This document shows positions 36,676 to 48,577 of a stretch of DNA of 64,000 bases, piece after piece (within the stretch, counting starts at the first letter, position 1; the number at the start of each line of letters is the position of its first letter). The notes beneath the pieces were generated by a model, which saw nothing but the letters and a program-made list of their open reading frames with translations, searched no databases and was not told where the DNA came from. This DNA is from Prunus persica (lineage: Eukaryota > Streptophyta > Magnoliopsida > Rosales > Rosaceae). The stretch is taken from the NCBI RefSeq assembly GCF_000346465.2, contig NC_034014.1, positions 18,363,956-18,427,955 on the forward strand. The letters run 5' to 3'. The position numbers and the translations under genes were made by a program.

Positions 36676-37842
36676 ATATCGCATGTGTGAACTCCATTAA
36701 TGCTCTCCTTGCGACCGAGACCTATCAAGGCTCGACTTTCTATGATTTAGCTCACCACAAGGCCTATACGAGCTCGCCAACTAAGACCAACATAACTCAG
36801 CTTGCCACTGAGACTTACTAAGGCTCAACTTTTCATGACTCAACTCGCCATTGAAGAGTGTATAGCTTGTCTGACCTCCAACCATTTGTAGCTAAAGCTT
36901 ATTACTCATAACAGGCTCATCGGCTCAGCCAACATGATTGCCTTCTTGTTCCCATTCAAGAATTCGTTCTCAACTAAGGACTTGGGGGCTTGTTAGTGTA
37001 GGTACCTGGTCGGCACCAAGTGGCCTCACCTGCTTAGCTGAGCTGTTGTACCTGGTCAGGACCAAGTGACCTCACCTACCTAGTCTAGCTGAAGTACTTG
37101 ATCGTCACTAGCTGACCTGACCTAGCCAAGCAGGTTTTAGAGGCACCTGATTGGCACCAAGCTGAGTTAACCTACCTAAGCTGGTATTAAAGGCACTTAG
37201 TCGATCCTCCCTTAGCAATGTCCCACATGCCTTCTACTTGCCTATTAAACAAAGGCATGCATGACCGCTCTTTCTAGCTATAAGCACCCGACTCGTCGCG
37301 ACTGCCAACCATTTGTATTAAAGGCTCATGACTCACAACAGGTTGTTTGGCTCGGCCAACATGATTGACTTGAAAGTTCCCAATCGAGAACTCGTTCTCA
37401 ACTAAGAACTTAGGGGCTTGTTATTGTATGTACCTAGTTGGCACCAAATGACCTCGCATATACCTGAAATATGGCCTAGCCAATACGGCCTTGCCGAAAT
37501 GTCCAACCCGAAGTATTCTACTTGTTTCAATATAGCCTAGCTAGTCAACATGACTTGCCAAAATGTCATGCCCAAGCTATATGTCCTACCCAACCAAGAT
37601 GGCCTAACCGATTCACTATGTCCTAGCTGACTAGAAGGCACCACCTAAACACATGTGCTTTTCGAGGTTGACCTCACTCCCCAAACACAAGGAGCACTTA
37701 GTCTGGTCCCCCACGTGCCACGATAAGGAAGTTGCTGTAAGTGATGTTGGGCAATGTTTTGGTCTTTAAAAGGAGTTAGTAAATTATGTTGGAAATGCTG
37801 CATTAAAGGACTACTTTATCGGCCAACTATTTTCATTTCTAG

Positions 37843-38396
37843 GTTGGAAAGGCTGCTTTAAAGGACTACATATTCGTTCACCTTAATGACAATATTCGCA
37901 AATTCCAACTTCTCATGTTAGCTTTGTTTGGTGCTTCCCCATTTCCTCTCTTTTTCACAAAAGATATATTTCTTGTGTGGTAGTTTTGTACATCATTTCT
38001 TACATTTAGTGTGTCTTTAGATTTATGGTGCATAAACTTTTTTTGCTTGTTCGTGAGAAATCTAGGAAAGACAACCCAAATGCCTTGAAAATCCAACTAG
38101 TGTGTTCTTTCATTTATTTTAAATCTAGTTATTCTTTAATTATTGTTGTTGCCTCTCTCTCTTTTAATAGTTTGTGTTACACAAACTCAGTTTTTTATTT
38201 TGCCAAAATTTTCTATACATCAATATTTCGCATTCCCTTTCTCTCTTGAATTGACACTTCTGTCATGATAATGCTATTGTAAACAAGGTTATGAATAAAA
38301 ACCTTGCAAAGAACATCAGTTTATCAATAGAAACTATGTAGAAAACTAGAAGACTTGATAGTCCACCAGGTCTGGATTTACAGCAGGTGTGACTTC
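37843..38396 (+). pseudogene. RNA polymerase I second-largest subunit (NRPA2) pseudogene, middle part
   Basis: Three exon-like segments match plant NRPA2 in order. 37843-37916 reads KAALKDYIFVHLNDN...KFQLLI. It splices by GT-AG to 38021-38099 (FMVHKLFLLVREKSRKDNPN). About 38265-38396 (NKVMNKNLAKNISLSIETM then KTRRLD...GLDLQQ) ends at a GT donor. An in-frame TAG follows ETM (38339). The exon expected between NPNALKIQ and NKVM is missing. Introns are retained, so this came from genomic duplication and not from an mRNA. The 5' part lies on the opposite strand at 55.1-56.5 kb. Family assignment rests on recalled conserved blocks. Confidence 0.75.
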
Positions 38397-38999
38397 TTTG
38401 GTTATACTTCAATTTTTCCTTAATTTTGTACTGAATGCAATTCTTCTTTTCTCGTATTATTAAAGTTACTTGAGTGGGGACTAATTCTGTTCTAGGTGGA
38501 ATAACTAATTGTTCATATTAATTAAGGTTAATCATCTTACTTTCACATTCTTGTTGGGAGAATTAAAAGAAGAATTGACTATAAGTTGTGAGACGTGATA
38601 CGAAAAAAGTGTCAAGGAAGAGGGTACTCTTTATTGATACCGACACTCTTAACGACTCCGTAGCCGTTAAGTATTATGTTTCCTGATACTTTTTAGTCGT
38701 CACTAAACACTGTTTTTCTTGTAGCTATGATTCTACATTGCTTCTTGTTGATATTACATATTCTGCTCCTCAAAGCTTATTATACATAGCTGAAGTCTAA
38801 ACTCACACTACTACAAAAAAGCAAAAAGACGACGGTAAATCACCATCGTGTATTGGGTTTTTCAATGGTCGTGGAATCCACCGTCATCTTTTCCCTCATA
38901 AACCACGACGCTAAATCACCGTCGTTGTTAAAATATACAACGTCATCAACAAATACAAAACGACGTCTTTGTAGTGCAAAAAGATTTAAAAAAACAGTC

Positions 39000-40290
39000 G
39001 AGGATGAGAATAGACGACCAACTCTCTAAAAAAACCGTCGTTAAAAAGAAAAAATATGACACATATTAACAGAACAAGGCCGCAAGATAGACATACAACG
39101 ATGAAAATTAAAATAAGACGCCGTTAAATATCATTTTCACGACAATAAAAAATATGACGTCTTTAAATACATTAGAAGACGACGTTATTGATACCTACTA
39201 CGTCGCCTATATAAAAACAGCCGTCGTAAAATAAATTTTCCACTTTGATTTTTCTATAAAAGATGACGTGGAAATAGTTGTCAGTGTCATTATTTATGAC
39301 GTATGTATTTATAGAGTAGATGTTGAACAACGAAACAACGTCAGTTACAAATATATGAGAGTCGTATTACAAAATTTATACGTCATATTTTCAGAAACAA
39401 ACAACGACGATAAATATTAGACGTTGTTAAATAAAACAACGTCGAAAACAAATAAAAACAGACGTGTTTAGTCTGCTAAAGTTCTAAAAAATAGTCGAGG
39501 ATGAGAATAGACACCAACTCAAACAAATCACCGTCGTTAAAAAGGAAAAATATGACACATATTAAAAGAACAAGGCCGCAAGATAGACATACAACGACGA
39601 CAACTAAAACACTACGCCGTTAAATATAATTTTCACGACAAGAAAAAATATGACGTCTTTAAATACATGAGAAGACGACGTTATTAAATTTTTCACTTTG
39701 ATTTTTCTAAAAAAGATGACGTGGAAATAGTTGTCAGTGTCATTATTTACGACGTATGTATTTATATAGTTGACGTTGAAATGCGAAACAACGTCGGTGG
39801 CATTTATATAGTCGACGTTGTATTTATATGTATTCATTACTCACGACGCACTTATTAATATAGACGACGTTGAACTTCTAAACAACGTCGGTTCCAAATA
39901 AATGAGAGCCGTATTACAGAACATATAGACGGCGTTGATTATGATGAGAGCCGTATTACAAATAACGTCGTTTAATTGATATTAGACGGCGGTTATAATG
40001 AATTACCGTCGGAATTCATTTCGTTCCTCTTCGTTTATAAAAGAACTTGCGACGTGGAAAATGTATGATGACGTCGTATTTTTTAACGTTCAGATTATAT
40101 ATCTCGTTTTTTAGACGTCGGTATTATGGGATTGGAGTCGTGTTATTTTGAATTACATGGCGGTTCTTAATCCTTCCCCGACGTGATATCCTGAATAATT
40201 GCTTCACAATAGCGTCGTGGTTCTTCATTGTTACGTTGCTTTAAGACGTCGGTAAATATACTGAATAACTGGTTCACAATAACGTCGTGT
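39000..40290. repeat. Left subterminal ACGACG/CGTCGT repeat region of the CACTA
   Basis: Motifs such as ACGACG, GACGTC, CGTCGT and ACCGTCG recur every 20-40 bp in both orientations. Larger blocks also repeat: the text from AGTCGAGGATGAGAATAGAC near 38995 recurs near 39490, a direct duplication of about 490 bp. Such subterminal repeats are transposase-binding sites in known En/Spm elements. Confidence 0.8.
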
Positions 40291-40371
40291 TTTATTTGAA
40301 CGTAGAAAGTGAAGAAATCACATTACAATATATTACAAAATTAATGTCATACACTGCCAATTACATAAGCA

Positions 40372-42135
40372 TCATTCAATCCATATATCTTCACACCCAT
40401 CTCGAATATTTTGGCCACCTAACTCACCCACCAGTTCATCAAATGTGTCAACATTTGGCATCCCTCTAGTAAATGGCTCACACTCAATTATCACATCACC
40501 TAAGACTTCATCACCAATAACATCATTATATTCTCTATTAGGCATTGATAACACTACCGACCAACCACGATGCATCGGGTCGTCAACAAAAAATATTTGT
40601 TTGACTTGAGAAGCCAAAACAAATTGGTCATTCCTATGTCCAATTTTACTCAAATCTACAAGGGTAAGTCCAAGTTCGTCGACTACAAGACCAGAACTAT
40701 CTATCCAATCACACCTAAAGACTGGGATTGTAAACTTTTGGTAGTCAAGGTCCCAAATTTCTTGAATGACACCATAGAAACCCATATTTGAGAGAATTGG
40801 GTTTTTATCCTTGGCACTAGCAACTTGCATGGTATGTGCAAGTAAATAAACTCCACTATTTTGAGTTGTCCGCACATCATCTTGTGCCTTGATATTGAAT
40901 TTAATACCTTTAATAAGATAGCTCCTATATAATGGCACTGCCATGTTTGGACCAGCTGCTAGCCACCTTAAATTTTCTGATACGTCATGATTGTCTTCCT
41001 CAAGTTCACTTTGAACCTGCAAATTAATCATATCTTAATTCAATCTAACATAGAAATAAGAAGAAAATTAAAAGAGAAATATGTTATTCAACAACATATA
41101 CCTTGAAGCGTAGCCATTGAATGAAAGTGCTATTGTGCTTATCCTGCAGCCACTTTGTTCTCTTTCTAAATTTTGGATAAGCAGTCTTGATGTGGATCAT
41201 ATGTTGCCTACATGACACGAAAAATTCAAGCATTACTGTCCCAAATATATAAGATAAACATAAGAAATAATTTAAAATGGAAACTTAAAGAATAAAACTC
41301 ATACGTACTCGATATAAGGTAGGACTTCCTCCGTATTCTCCAAGACATATAGATGTGCTTGATTCAACAGGTCCTAATCAACTACGCTCACTGTGCAACC
41401 TGATAATGGCTTTGAAACTCCCATCTTTTGGCTTGAAGGCACTCCAACTGTACTAACATCAGATAAATGCTGAGTACAAAACTCTACCGCTTCTTCAGCT
41501 ATATACCGCTCAGCAATGCAACCTTCGGGACGAGTACGATTCTGAACATACCCCTTCAGCACTTTCATATATCTTTCAAACGGATACATCCACCTAAAAT
41601 ATACTGGCCCACATAGACGAACTTCTCTGACAAGATGTACTACTAGATGAACCATGATATCAAAGAATGAAGGGGGAAAGTACTTCTCAAGCAAACACAG
41701 AGTAACTACTACATCTTCTTCCAACTTATCTAGCTTGGAAACATCAACAGTCTTTGCACATATAGCATTGAAGAAGAAGCACAAACGAGTTATTGCATAC
41801 CTTGTAGGCTTCTCCAAAATAGAACGAATTGCCACAGGGAGCAATTGTTGCATTAAGGTATGACAATCATGTGATTTAAGGCCAACAAGTCTTGAATCTT
41901 GTAAAGATACAAGATTTTTAATATTTGAAGAATAACCTTCAGGGACCTTCATACCATAGAAAGAATTGCAAACCTCTCTCTTCTCTGCTCTTGACAAATT
42001 CCAAGGCCCAGGAGGCAAACGAGTACGTCTTTCTCCATACTCGGGTTGCAAATCAGTTTTGACCCCTATATTCAATAAATCTAATCGAGCAGCAATCCCA
42101 TCTTTATTTTTTCCAGGGATCCATGACTTATCCAT
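40372..42135 (-). pseudogene. TNP2-like CACTA transposase gene, catalytic domain deleted, with nonsense codon
   Basis: Minus-strand exons are 42135-41309, 41207-41102 and 41016-40372, joined by GT-AG introns in correct phase. The protein starts MDKSWI, the usual opening of the transposase-associated domain. It jumps at once to PGKNKDGIAARLDLL, which normally lies after the catalytic Transposase_21 domain. DUF4218 follows (KSHDCHTLMQQLLPVAIRSI, RLCFFFNAIC, EKYFPPSFFDIMVHL, CGPVYFRWMYPFERYMK). The last exon carries DUF4216 (GPNMAVPLYRSYLIKGIKFN, FYGVIQEIWDLDY). A TAG at 41376-41374 lies in VVD*DLLNQAH, where relatives have Gln. A leader exon ending CCT|GTAAGT near 42774 suggests a 5' UTR intron. 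No DDE residues remain. Confidence 0.88.
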
Positions 42136-42773
42136 CTCTGACACTATAACCTATTATCTATAATAAAGTGAAAATACAGGCAATGACCATCACTATAGCA
42201 GATTATACAAAGATCTAATAGCAAGTAATACACAACAGAGACGACGGGTTTTAAACAAAAACAGACGTATTTGGCATATATAGACGACGGATTTTCAACA
42301 GACGTCGTCTAATATAAGTAATACAAACGACGGTTTATGAAAAAACCGTCGTGTATAAGTAATACAACGACGGTAGTTTAAAAAAACCGTTGTGTAATCG
42401 TCGTCGTATGCCTAAAAAGGCGTCGTGTCTCAGTTTTTTTTCAAGAACCCAAAACCCATTAAGAACACAACATATATATGAAACCAAGCAAGAAACCAAC
42501 ATATACATGAAACCAAGCATGAAAACAATAAATTCATTCCCAATTCAACATAACATAGGGTGATTAAAAGATTCGACAAAATTAAATCCATTCCCAATTC
42601 AACATAACAGATAATGTAATCCATGAACCCATTAAACAGAAAATCCATGAACCCATACCTATAAGCACATTATTAACAGATCGCAAAGCATATACCTAAA
42701 ACCCTTTAACAAAACAACCTAATATCATTCAATGAATTTACAAGGGGAAGATAGGGTTTGTACTTACAGGTTG

Positions 42774-42860
42774 GACGAGCTCACAGATTCGACGGAGTCT
42801 GGAGAGTGCAACTTTTAATTAGAGCAGAAGTGAGAGAGCGAAATGTTATGTTGCGCGAAA
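42774..42860 (-). promoter_or_regulatory. Putative leader exon of the TNP2-like gene
   Basis: On the minus strand a CT-rich leader (TCGCTCTCTCACTTCTGCTC) runs into CCAACCT|GTAAGTAC, a strong donor. The nearest acceptor, TAATAG, lies just before ATG 42135. Confidence 0.45.
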
Positions 42861-43049
42861 TCTGAAAATTTTAGGGTTCAGGGTTAGAAGTATAAGAATA
42901 AGAGCCAAATCTAAAAAATTTAGGTCGCGTGAAAATTTTTAGAGAGGGCGCTCTTTAAAACGTCGAAAGAAAAACCATGGCGAAAGTTCTACAAGAACCG
43001 ACATAAATGTAATATTCCACGATGGAAACACTGAACGTAACGCCGTTTA

Positions 43050-44400
43050 TTTTGAAGCTTCATTTTTCGGATTAATTTTAAATTTATTTTGAATATTTTG
43101 ATATAAAGACGACTGAAAAACCATGTCGGGGTTAAGAAATTGAAGACGTTGTAAATTATAATAGACGACTTACATATTAAAATGACGTCGTTTAAAGTAT
43201 AAACCATGTCGGATATTTTACTGCACGACGTAACATATGTATTCCACGACTCAACCACCGTTGTTAAAAATTAATACCCTAAACCCTTAAAACTAAATTA
43301 TATAATTTAAAATTTTAAGTTTATAAAAGGGTTTATGGTTTTACAGCCTAATATATACCCTAGACTACCCAAAAATTATACTTTAAAAATAAACCCCAAT
43401 AAATAACAACCCTAATCTCTAAACCCTAGACTCTAAACCCTAAACCATAAAACTAGAAGTGATTTTATGACTCATCAAAATAATTTTGTTTTGGATGGTC
43501 ATTTTAAATTTTTGTTATTCAAAATGAATTTTTTCAAGGTTTAGGGGGAAGAAAATATATCAATGACTTCATAGGAGTTAACTTTGCATTTTTCTGATTT
43601 ATTTTAAATTTATTTTGAATATTTTGATATAAAAATAATAAAATATTCTTATCACAATAACAAACCACGTCGGGGTTAAGAAATTGAAGACGTTGTAAAT
43701 TATAATAGACGACTTACATATTAAAATGACGTCGTTTAAAGTAGAAACCATGTCGGATATTTTACTGCATGACGTAACATATGTATTCCACGACTCAACC
43801 ACCGTCGTTAAAAATTAATACCCTAAACCCTTAAAACTAAATTATACAATTTAAAAATTTAAGTTTATAAAAGGGTTTATGGTTTTACAGCCTAATATAT
43901 ACCCTATACTACCCAAAAATTATACTTTAAAAATAAACCCCAATAAATAACAACCCTAATCTCTAAACCCTAGACTCTAAACCCTAAACCATAAAACTAG
44001 AAGTGATTTTATGACTCATCAAAATAATTTTATTTTGGATGGTCATTTTAAATTTTTGTTATTCAAAATGAATTTTTTCAAGGTTTAGGGGGAAGAAAAT
44101 ATATCAATGACTTCATAGGAGTTAACTTTGCATTTTTCTGATTTATTTTAAATTTATTTTGAATATTTTGATATAAAAATAATAAAATATTCTTATCACA
44201 ACAACAAACCACATCGGTGTTAATAAATTGTAGACGTTGTAAATTGTAATAGACGACTAAGTTGTTAAAATGACGTTGTTTAAATGAGAAACCATGGCGG
44301 ATATTTAACTATCCGACGTAAAATATATATTCCACGACTTAACCGCTGTCGTTACAAAGTACTACCCTGAACCCTTAAGAAATTGAAGACGTTGTAAACC
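43050..44400. repeat. 526-544-bp tandem repeat with telomere-like blocks inside the CACTA
   Basis: AAATTTATTTTGAATATTTT begins units near 43081, 43607 and 44151, spaced 526 and 544 bp. The first two units are nearly identical and the third is partial and diverged. Each full unit contains several CCCTAAACC/CCCTAGAC telomere-like heptamers and the block AAACCATGTCGG. Confidence 0.9.
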
Positions 44401-44649
44401 ATAAACGACTCAATTGTTCAAAGAACGTCGTCTAAATATCCTTTTATGTCGGATTTGTTTAAAACGAAACAACAAAAAACGACGGTTTTTGACTTTATTA
44501 GGTCGTTGGAAAAGTATTACACGTCGGTTACGCAATTTGTATGTTTGTTTTTTTTTTTTAATTTAAGAAAACCTCAACAAATTTTTACATTATATATTAT
44601 AGACAAAATTTGTACATTATACATAAATATCAAGTGTTCAATAATTCCC

Positions 44650-47600
44650 CTATTCCAGGTGAAGGCAAACAAACTCTGCCCATTCATTCCGGACTTCATC
44701 AATTGCTTCTTGGGGGTATGGCGCTTCCTGTTTTCCCTTGGCATACTGCATAAACAATGACTATTAGGGTTTATAAATAAAAAGAAATTCAATCACAGAC
44801 GACGATATTTTTCATAACCGACGTAGTATATCTATTCAACGACGGTAATTTTACATGACCGTCGTTGATAATACAAAAAACGACGTAAAATGTATGAAGG
44901 TAATTTCTTCTTACCTTCTTCTCAAACGCCAAGGAAGGATCCATGATGATGTCCCTCATGAAGCGCATCACATAATACCCGCATTCGACACTGCTGGGTT
45001 GCTTTGGTGTGCCTGACAGAGTTTTCTAAATTACTGCTTTACGGCCTGATCTGGCTATGTGAGAATTATATATTTTTATAGCACTGTTCACGATGTTTTT
45101 GGCATTTTCGTCGACCACACGATTTCCGGGTAGAGGATCCAGAAAATAGACGGTTTCCCTCTTTGCTCTCACAATCAGCAAGATCCAATGACGGCCGCAC
45201 AAAATTAATATAAAAACGACGGTTATTTACAAAAACGACGTATTATAATATTTCACACGACGAAATAAAGTAGCAATCGACGACATTATATATTTATCAC
45301 GACGATAAATAACTACCGACGTGGTTAGTAGTTTCAAACGACTCAATAAAATAAAACACCGACGTGGTTAGTTTATACGCTGTCATTTATTGAAAATCAT
45401 AAAAATAAAATCCTGTTAAGGAGACTAACCCTGGATTGTAAGGCATCATGAAAATCTGTTCACCATCAGTCTTCTGAAGTCGAGCTGCTACCAATCGTGA
45501 TCTGTCGGCTATTGACCCAGAGTTGGCACTAACTGTAGCAGGGTCGATAAAGCCAACCATGCTGCACATATTTGCTTGTTTCAAAAGATCATGTAAGTAC
45601 CTAAATATATAAAATAATATAAACAAGTCAGCACAAAAAAACACACGACGGTTATGTATAACAAAACGACGTATTATAAAATTTCACACGACGTACTAAA
45701 ATAGACAACGACGTTATAATATATTTATCATGACGGTACATACTAACGACGTGGTTAGTTAGTTAAGACGACGCAATAAATAAACCAACGACGTATTATT
45801 TTAGAATGACAAACCTCATATATACAGCAACCACAGTAGCTCCTATTTCTTCCATGCCTGCAAATTGTGTAATATCTTCAGGCAGGACGAAGGTATCGCG
45901 TTCTAGACCAAACACCTCCTTATCAATTGTAAAGTTCAGGGTCTTATCCTGAGGCACGAGTGTCGTTTCCGCATAACGACAAAGGGATTTTAAAGAAGAT
46001 GGCGCCTCCATATTTGAATAATCAACAACTTTAATAACATATTTAAAGAAATAAAAAAAATGACGTGGTAATTCAATAAAAACGACGGTTTAAGGAATAA
46101 AACGTCGTCTGAAAAGAATTTAAACGACGGTGAAAAAACCGTCGTGGTGAACAATTTATTACGTCTTAGAAAAAAATTCCGCCGTCTAAGTTGTAAACAA
46201 ACGAAGGTTTAAAGAAAAATATCGACGTCTGAAATTTTGAAAAACAAATAAAAAAGGCAAAGTTATGTGAACATACCTGGTCGTCATGCTTTTCTTCATC
46301 TTCTTTCTCCTTTTCATCTTGTTTTTCTTCTTTCTTCTCTTCATCTTTTTTTTCTTCTTCCTTCTCTTCATCTTTTTTTTCTTCATTCTTCTCTTCATCT
46401 TGATTTCCTTCATTTTTCTGTTTTAAGTAATAAAGAATGTAGAGAAAGTAAAAAAATTAAATTCAAACGTCGTGGTAAGACAAAACACAAGACAGTATGT
46501 AAGAATTATGGACGTCTTAAATTATTAAACAATGGTAAATAGTAAACGTCGTGGGATTTATATATTACGTCGGGAATGACTAACACCGTCGTCTAAAAAC
46601 CACAAAGTTTTAAAAATAACGACGTTTAATGGCGTGTAAAACAAGTAAACTAAATACGACGTGGTATTGAAATACAAACGATGGTTTATTTTTAAAATCG
46701 TCGTGGTATGTATTTCAAACGACGGTTTTATTAATAATAACGACGTCTAATAGTTTTAAAAAAAAACAGAGAATTCAAAGTTCAGATATGTTACCTTTTC
46801 TTCCTGATGTTTTCCATTTTTGGCAGTATCATCCTCAAAATGTAGGGATCTCACATCACCTCCAGAGCAGCTTGCTTTGTCAGACATTGGATTTTTGGGA
46901 CTTTGGCTAATTCTTGGTTTAAGCATGCTTGGATCAAAATTGGGAATTAATTGGGAAAGCTGACTCAGGAAATGCTCCCTCTCAGCCTCTACCAATTGTT
47001 TGGTTCTAGCCTCCATCCTTAAAGCCTCTTCCCTTGCCTTAGCTTTCATCTTTTTATTCTCTTCTTGAAGGAGAACTCTTAAACTGTCCTTTAAACGGTC
47101 GTCAAAGCTCATCCTCTGTGGTTTGGGTAAATTGAAATATTGCCTTGGGGAAATCCCAGCACCTACACCTCTCACTCTGCCTGGATGCTCGGGGCCCAAA
47201 GCCATGGTCAGCACATCATTGCTGCCAGATACACTGACTTTGCCTTCCGAGACTTGTTTTTGCAATTCATCCTAAAACAAAGATATATAAAAAAGTAAGA
47301 ACAAAAAACACACGACGGTTATTTATATACAAACGACGATTATATAATTTCAGACGACGCAATAACATATAAATCGACGTTATTATAATTTATCACGACG
47401 GTAGTTATATCGACGTGGTTAGTTTTTTAAAACGACGAAATGAATAAACCACCGACGTCTTATGCTTTATTTACAGATAACAGAGGGATGATTCAATATT
47501 CACACCTTTAACGACCTTGTTTAAAACATTTCGACGTAGTAATTTAATACAAACGACGCGAAAATGAACCACCGACATCTTATGCTATAATTACAGAAAA

Positions 47601-48577
47601 CAGAGTAGTGATTCCTGATTTAGACCTTTAACGACGTTTTTAAAAAAATTTCGACGTGGTAATATCATTCACACGACGCAAAATATAACATAAGACGTAA
47701 TAAGAATTATTCACAGTTTAATAAAAATTTAAAACAGAGTGAGTAGGCTTACAATTAATTTTGCTTTCTCTGCCACCTTTGGATCCGGGATGTTACCATG
47801 TTTGTGCTGTCTAGCTCTCTTCCATAAGGTAGATCGATCAAATTCTACCCCAGGCATGGTTTCCTCTAATTGATCCTCCAAACCAGCATATCCTTTTCGA
47901 GACAATCGATGATTGTACTCAAGTTTCTCCCTAATCTGTGCATGTTGAGAATGCACAGACTCAAAATCTTTGGATAACCTTGAAGCTACAAAGGCATCCC
48001 ATTGTGCTTTATCTATGAATTTATATGTTTCAGGGGGTTGGCTTAATCTCTCCCTGTCATTGGTGTATGGAAGGATATAATGCCTCGTTAGTGTAGACTT
48101 GAAATCCTTCCATTTCTTGGCAGCAAAAGCTAACACAGACTTCTTGCCCCCTTGACCTACCACAAAAGCAATGTCAACTGCTTCCCAAATCTGCTCCTTT
48201 ATATCCTTGGGGATTTTAGCCCATTTCATGTCCACAAGTGGAACTCTGGAGCGTGCCAACACACCAATGTAGGACTGCATCTCACTATGTGCTTGGCCAA
48301 TTCCTTTCCCCCTTTTATTGTACTCAACAATTGGCCTGAGTTTCTGAAGTTTTCTCTTCACAACACGAGGCATTGTGCTCATACCTCGACCAGACTTTGA
48401 ATCATCAGAGATTGTTGTCGTGCTGGTTGGTTCTGTCTCAGCAGATGATGAAGCAAACTTCATCTTCTTCGAAGACTTCATCTTCTTCGAAGACTTCTCT
48501 TGAGGAGTTACCATTCCAAGCTCCTTACCTCCATTTTTCTTGGAGCCAGAGTCCTTACTTTGGTCTTGAGAAACCAT
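44650..48577 (-). pseudogene. CACTA second gene: plant-transposase-like N terminus fused to a Ulp1/C48 cysteine protease domain, broken
   Basis: Minus-strand exons are 48577-47753, 47271-46795, 46417-46277, about 46028-45815, 45600-45430, 45194-44915 and 44745-44650. The N terminus (MVSQDQSKDSGSKKNGGKE, PRVVKRKLQKLRPIVEYNKR) resembles the plant Ptta/En-Spm (Transposase_24) family. A basic/Gln-Glu coiled coil (RMEARTKQLVEAEREH) and an acidic Glu/Lys exon follow. The C terminus has the Ulp1 triad: His in RHWILLIV, Asp in VYFLDPLPG, Cys in SSVECGYYVMRFMRD, with Gln in TPKQP. The sixth exon lacks an AG acceptor (GG at 45196-45195). A TAG at 45028-45026 replaces the Trp expected before KTLSG. The junction of exons 3 and 4 is one base out of phase. 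A leader exon ends AAAAG|GTAAGC near 49450. Confidence 0.8.

Larger units (their letters stand above)
32960..37722 (+). mobile_element. Rearranged LTR-retrotransposon array without recognisable gag-pol
   Basis: Three related internal-3'-end/LTR junctions occur. LTRs start at 33126 (TGTTATTATATGTACC), 36991 (TGTTAGTGTAGGTACC) and 37419 (TGTTATTGTATGTACC). The last two directly follow a GGGG(G)CT polypurine-like tract, and all follow the same leader (CCATTTGTA...GGCTCAT...CCAACATGATTG). The first LTR carries a TATA box (CTATATAAGG, about 33537) and AATAAAATAC (about 33680). It ends near 33750 before ATTGAGCCGTTTGTAGGAA, which resembles the primer-binding junction of gypsy-type elements. The third LTR breaks off at 37722 (CCACG). 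No protease, RT or integrase was found. Confidence 0.65.

Noticed and set aside
34600..36700. CRISPR-like array of short repeats
   Set aside because: Repeats are degenerate, lack uniform spacers and lie in plant LTR DNA.
43380..44000. Interstitial telomeric repeat from a chromosome fusion
   Set aside because: The heptamers are few, imperfect and part of a 526-544-bp tandem unit inside a transposon.
46186..46413. Lys/Arg/Met-rich frame (MKRRMKKKKMKRRKK...) as the coding frame of the CACTA acidic exon
   Set aside because: The alternative Glu/Asp/Lys frame starts at the acceptor in the phase required by the preceding exon. I kept a phase-mismatch note because the next junction is one base off.
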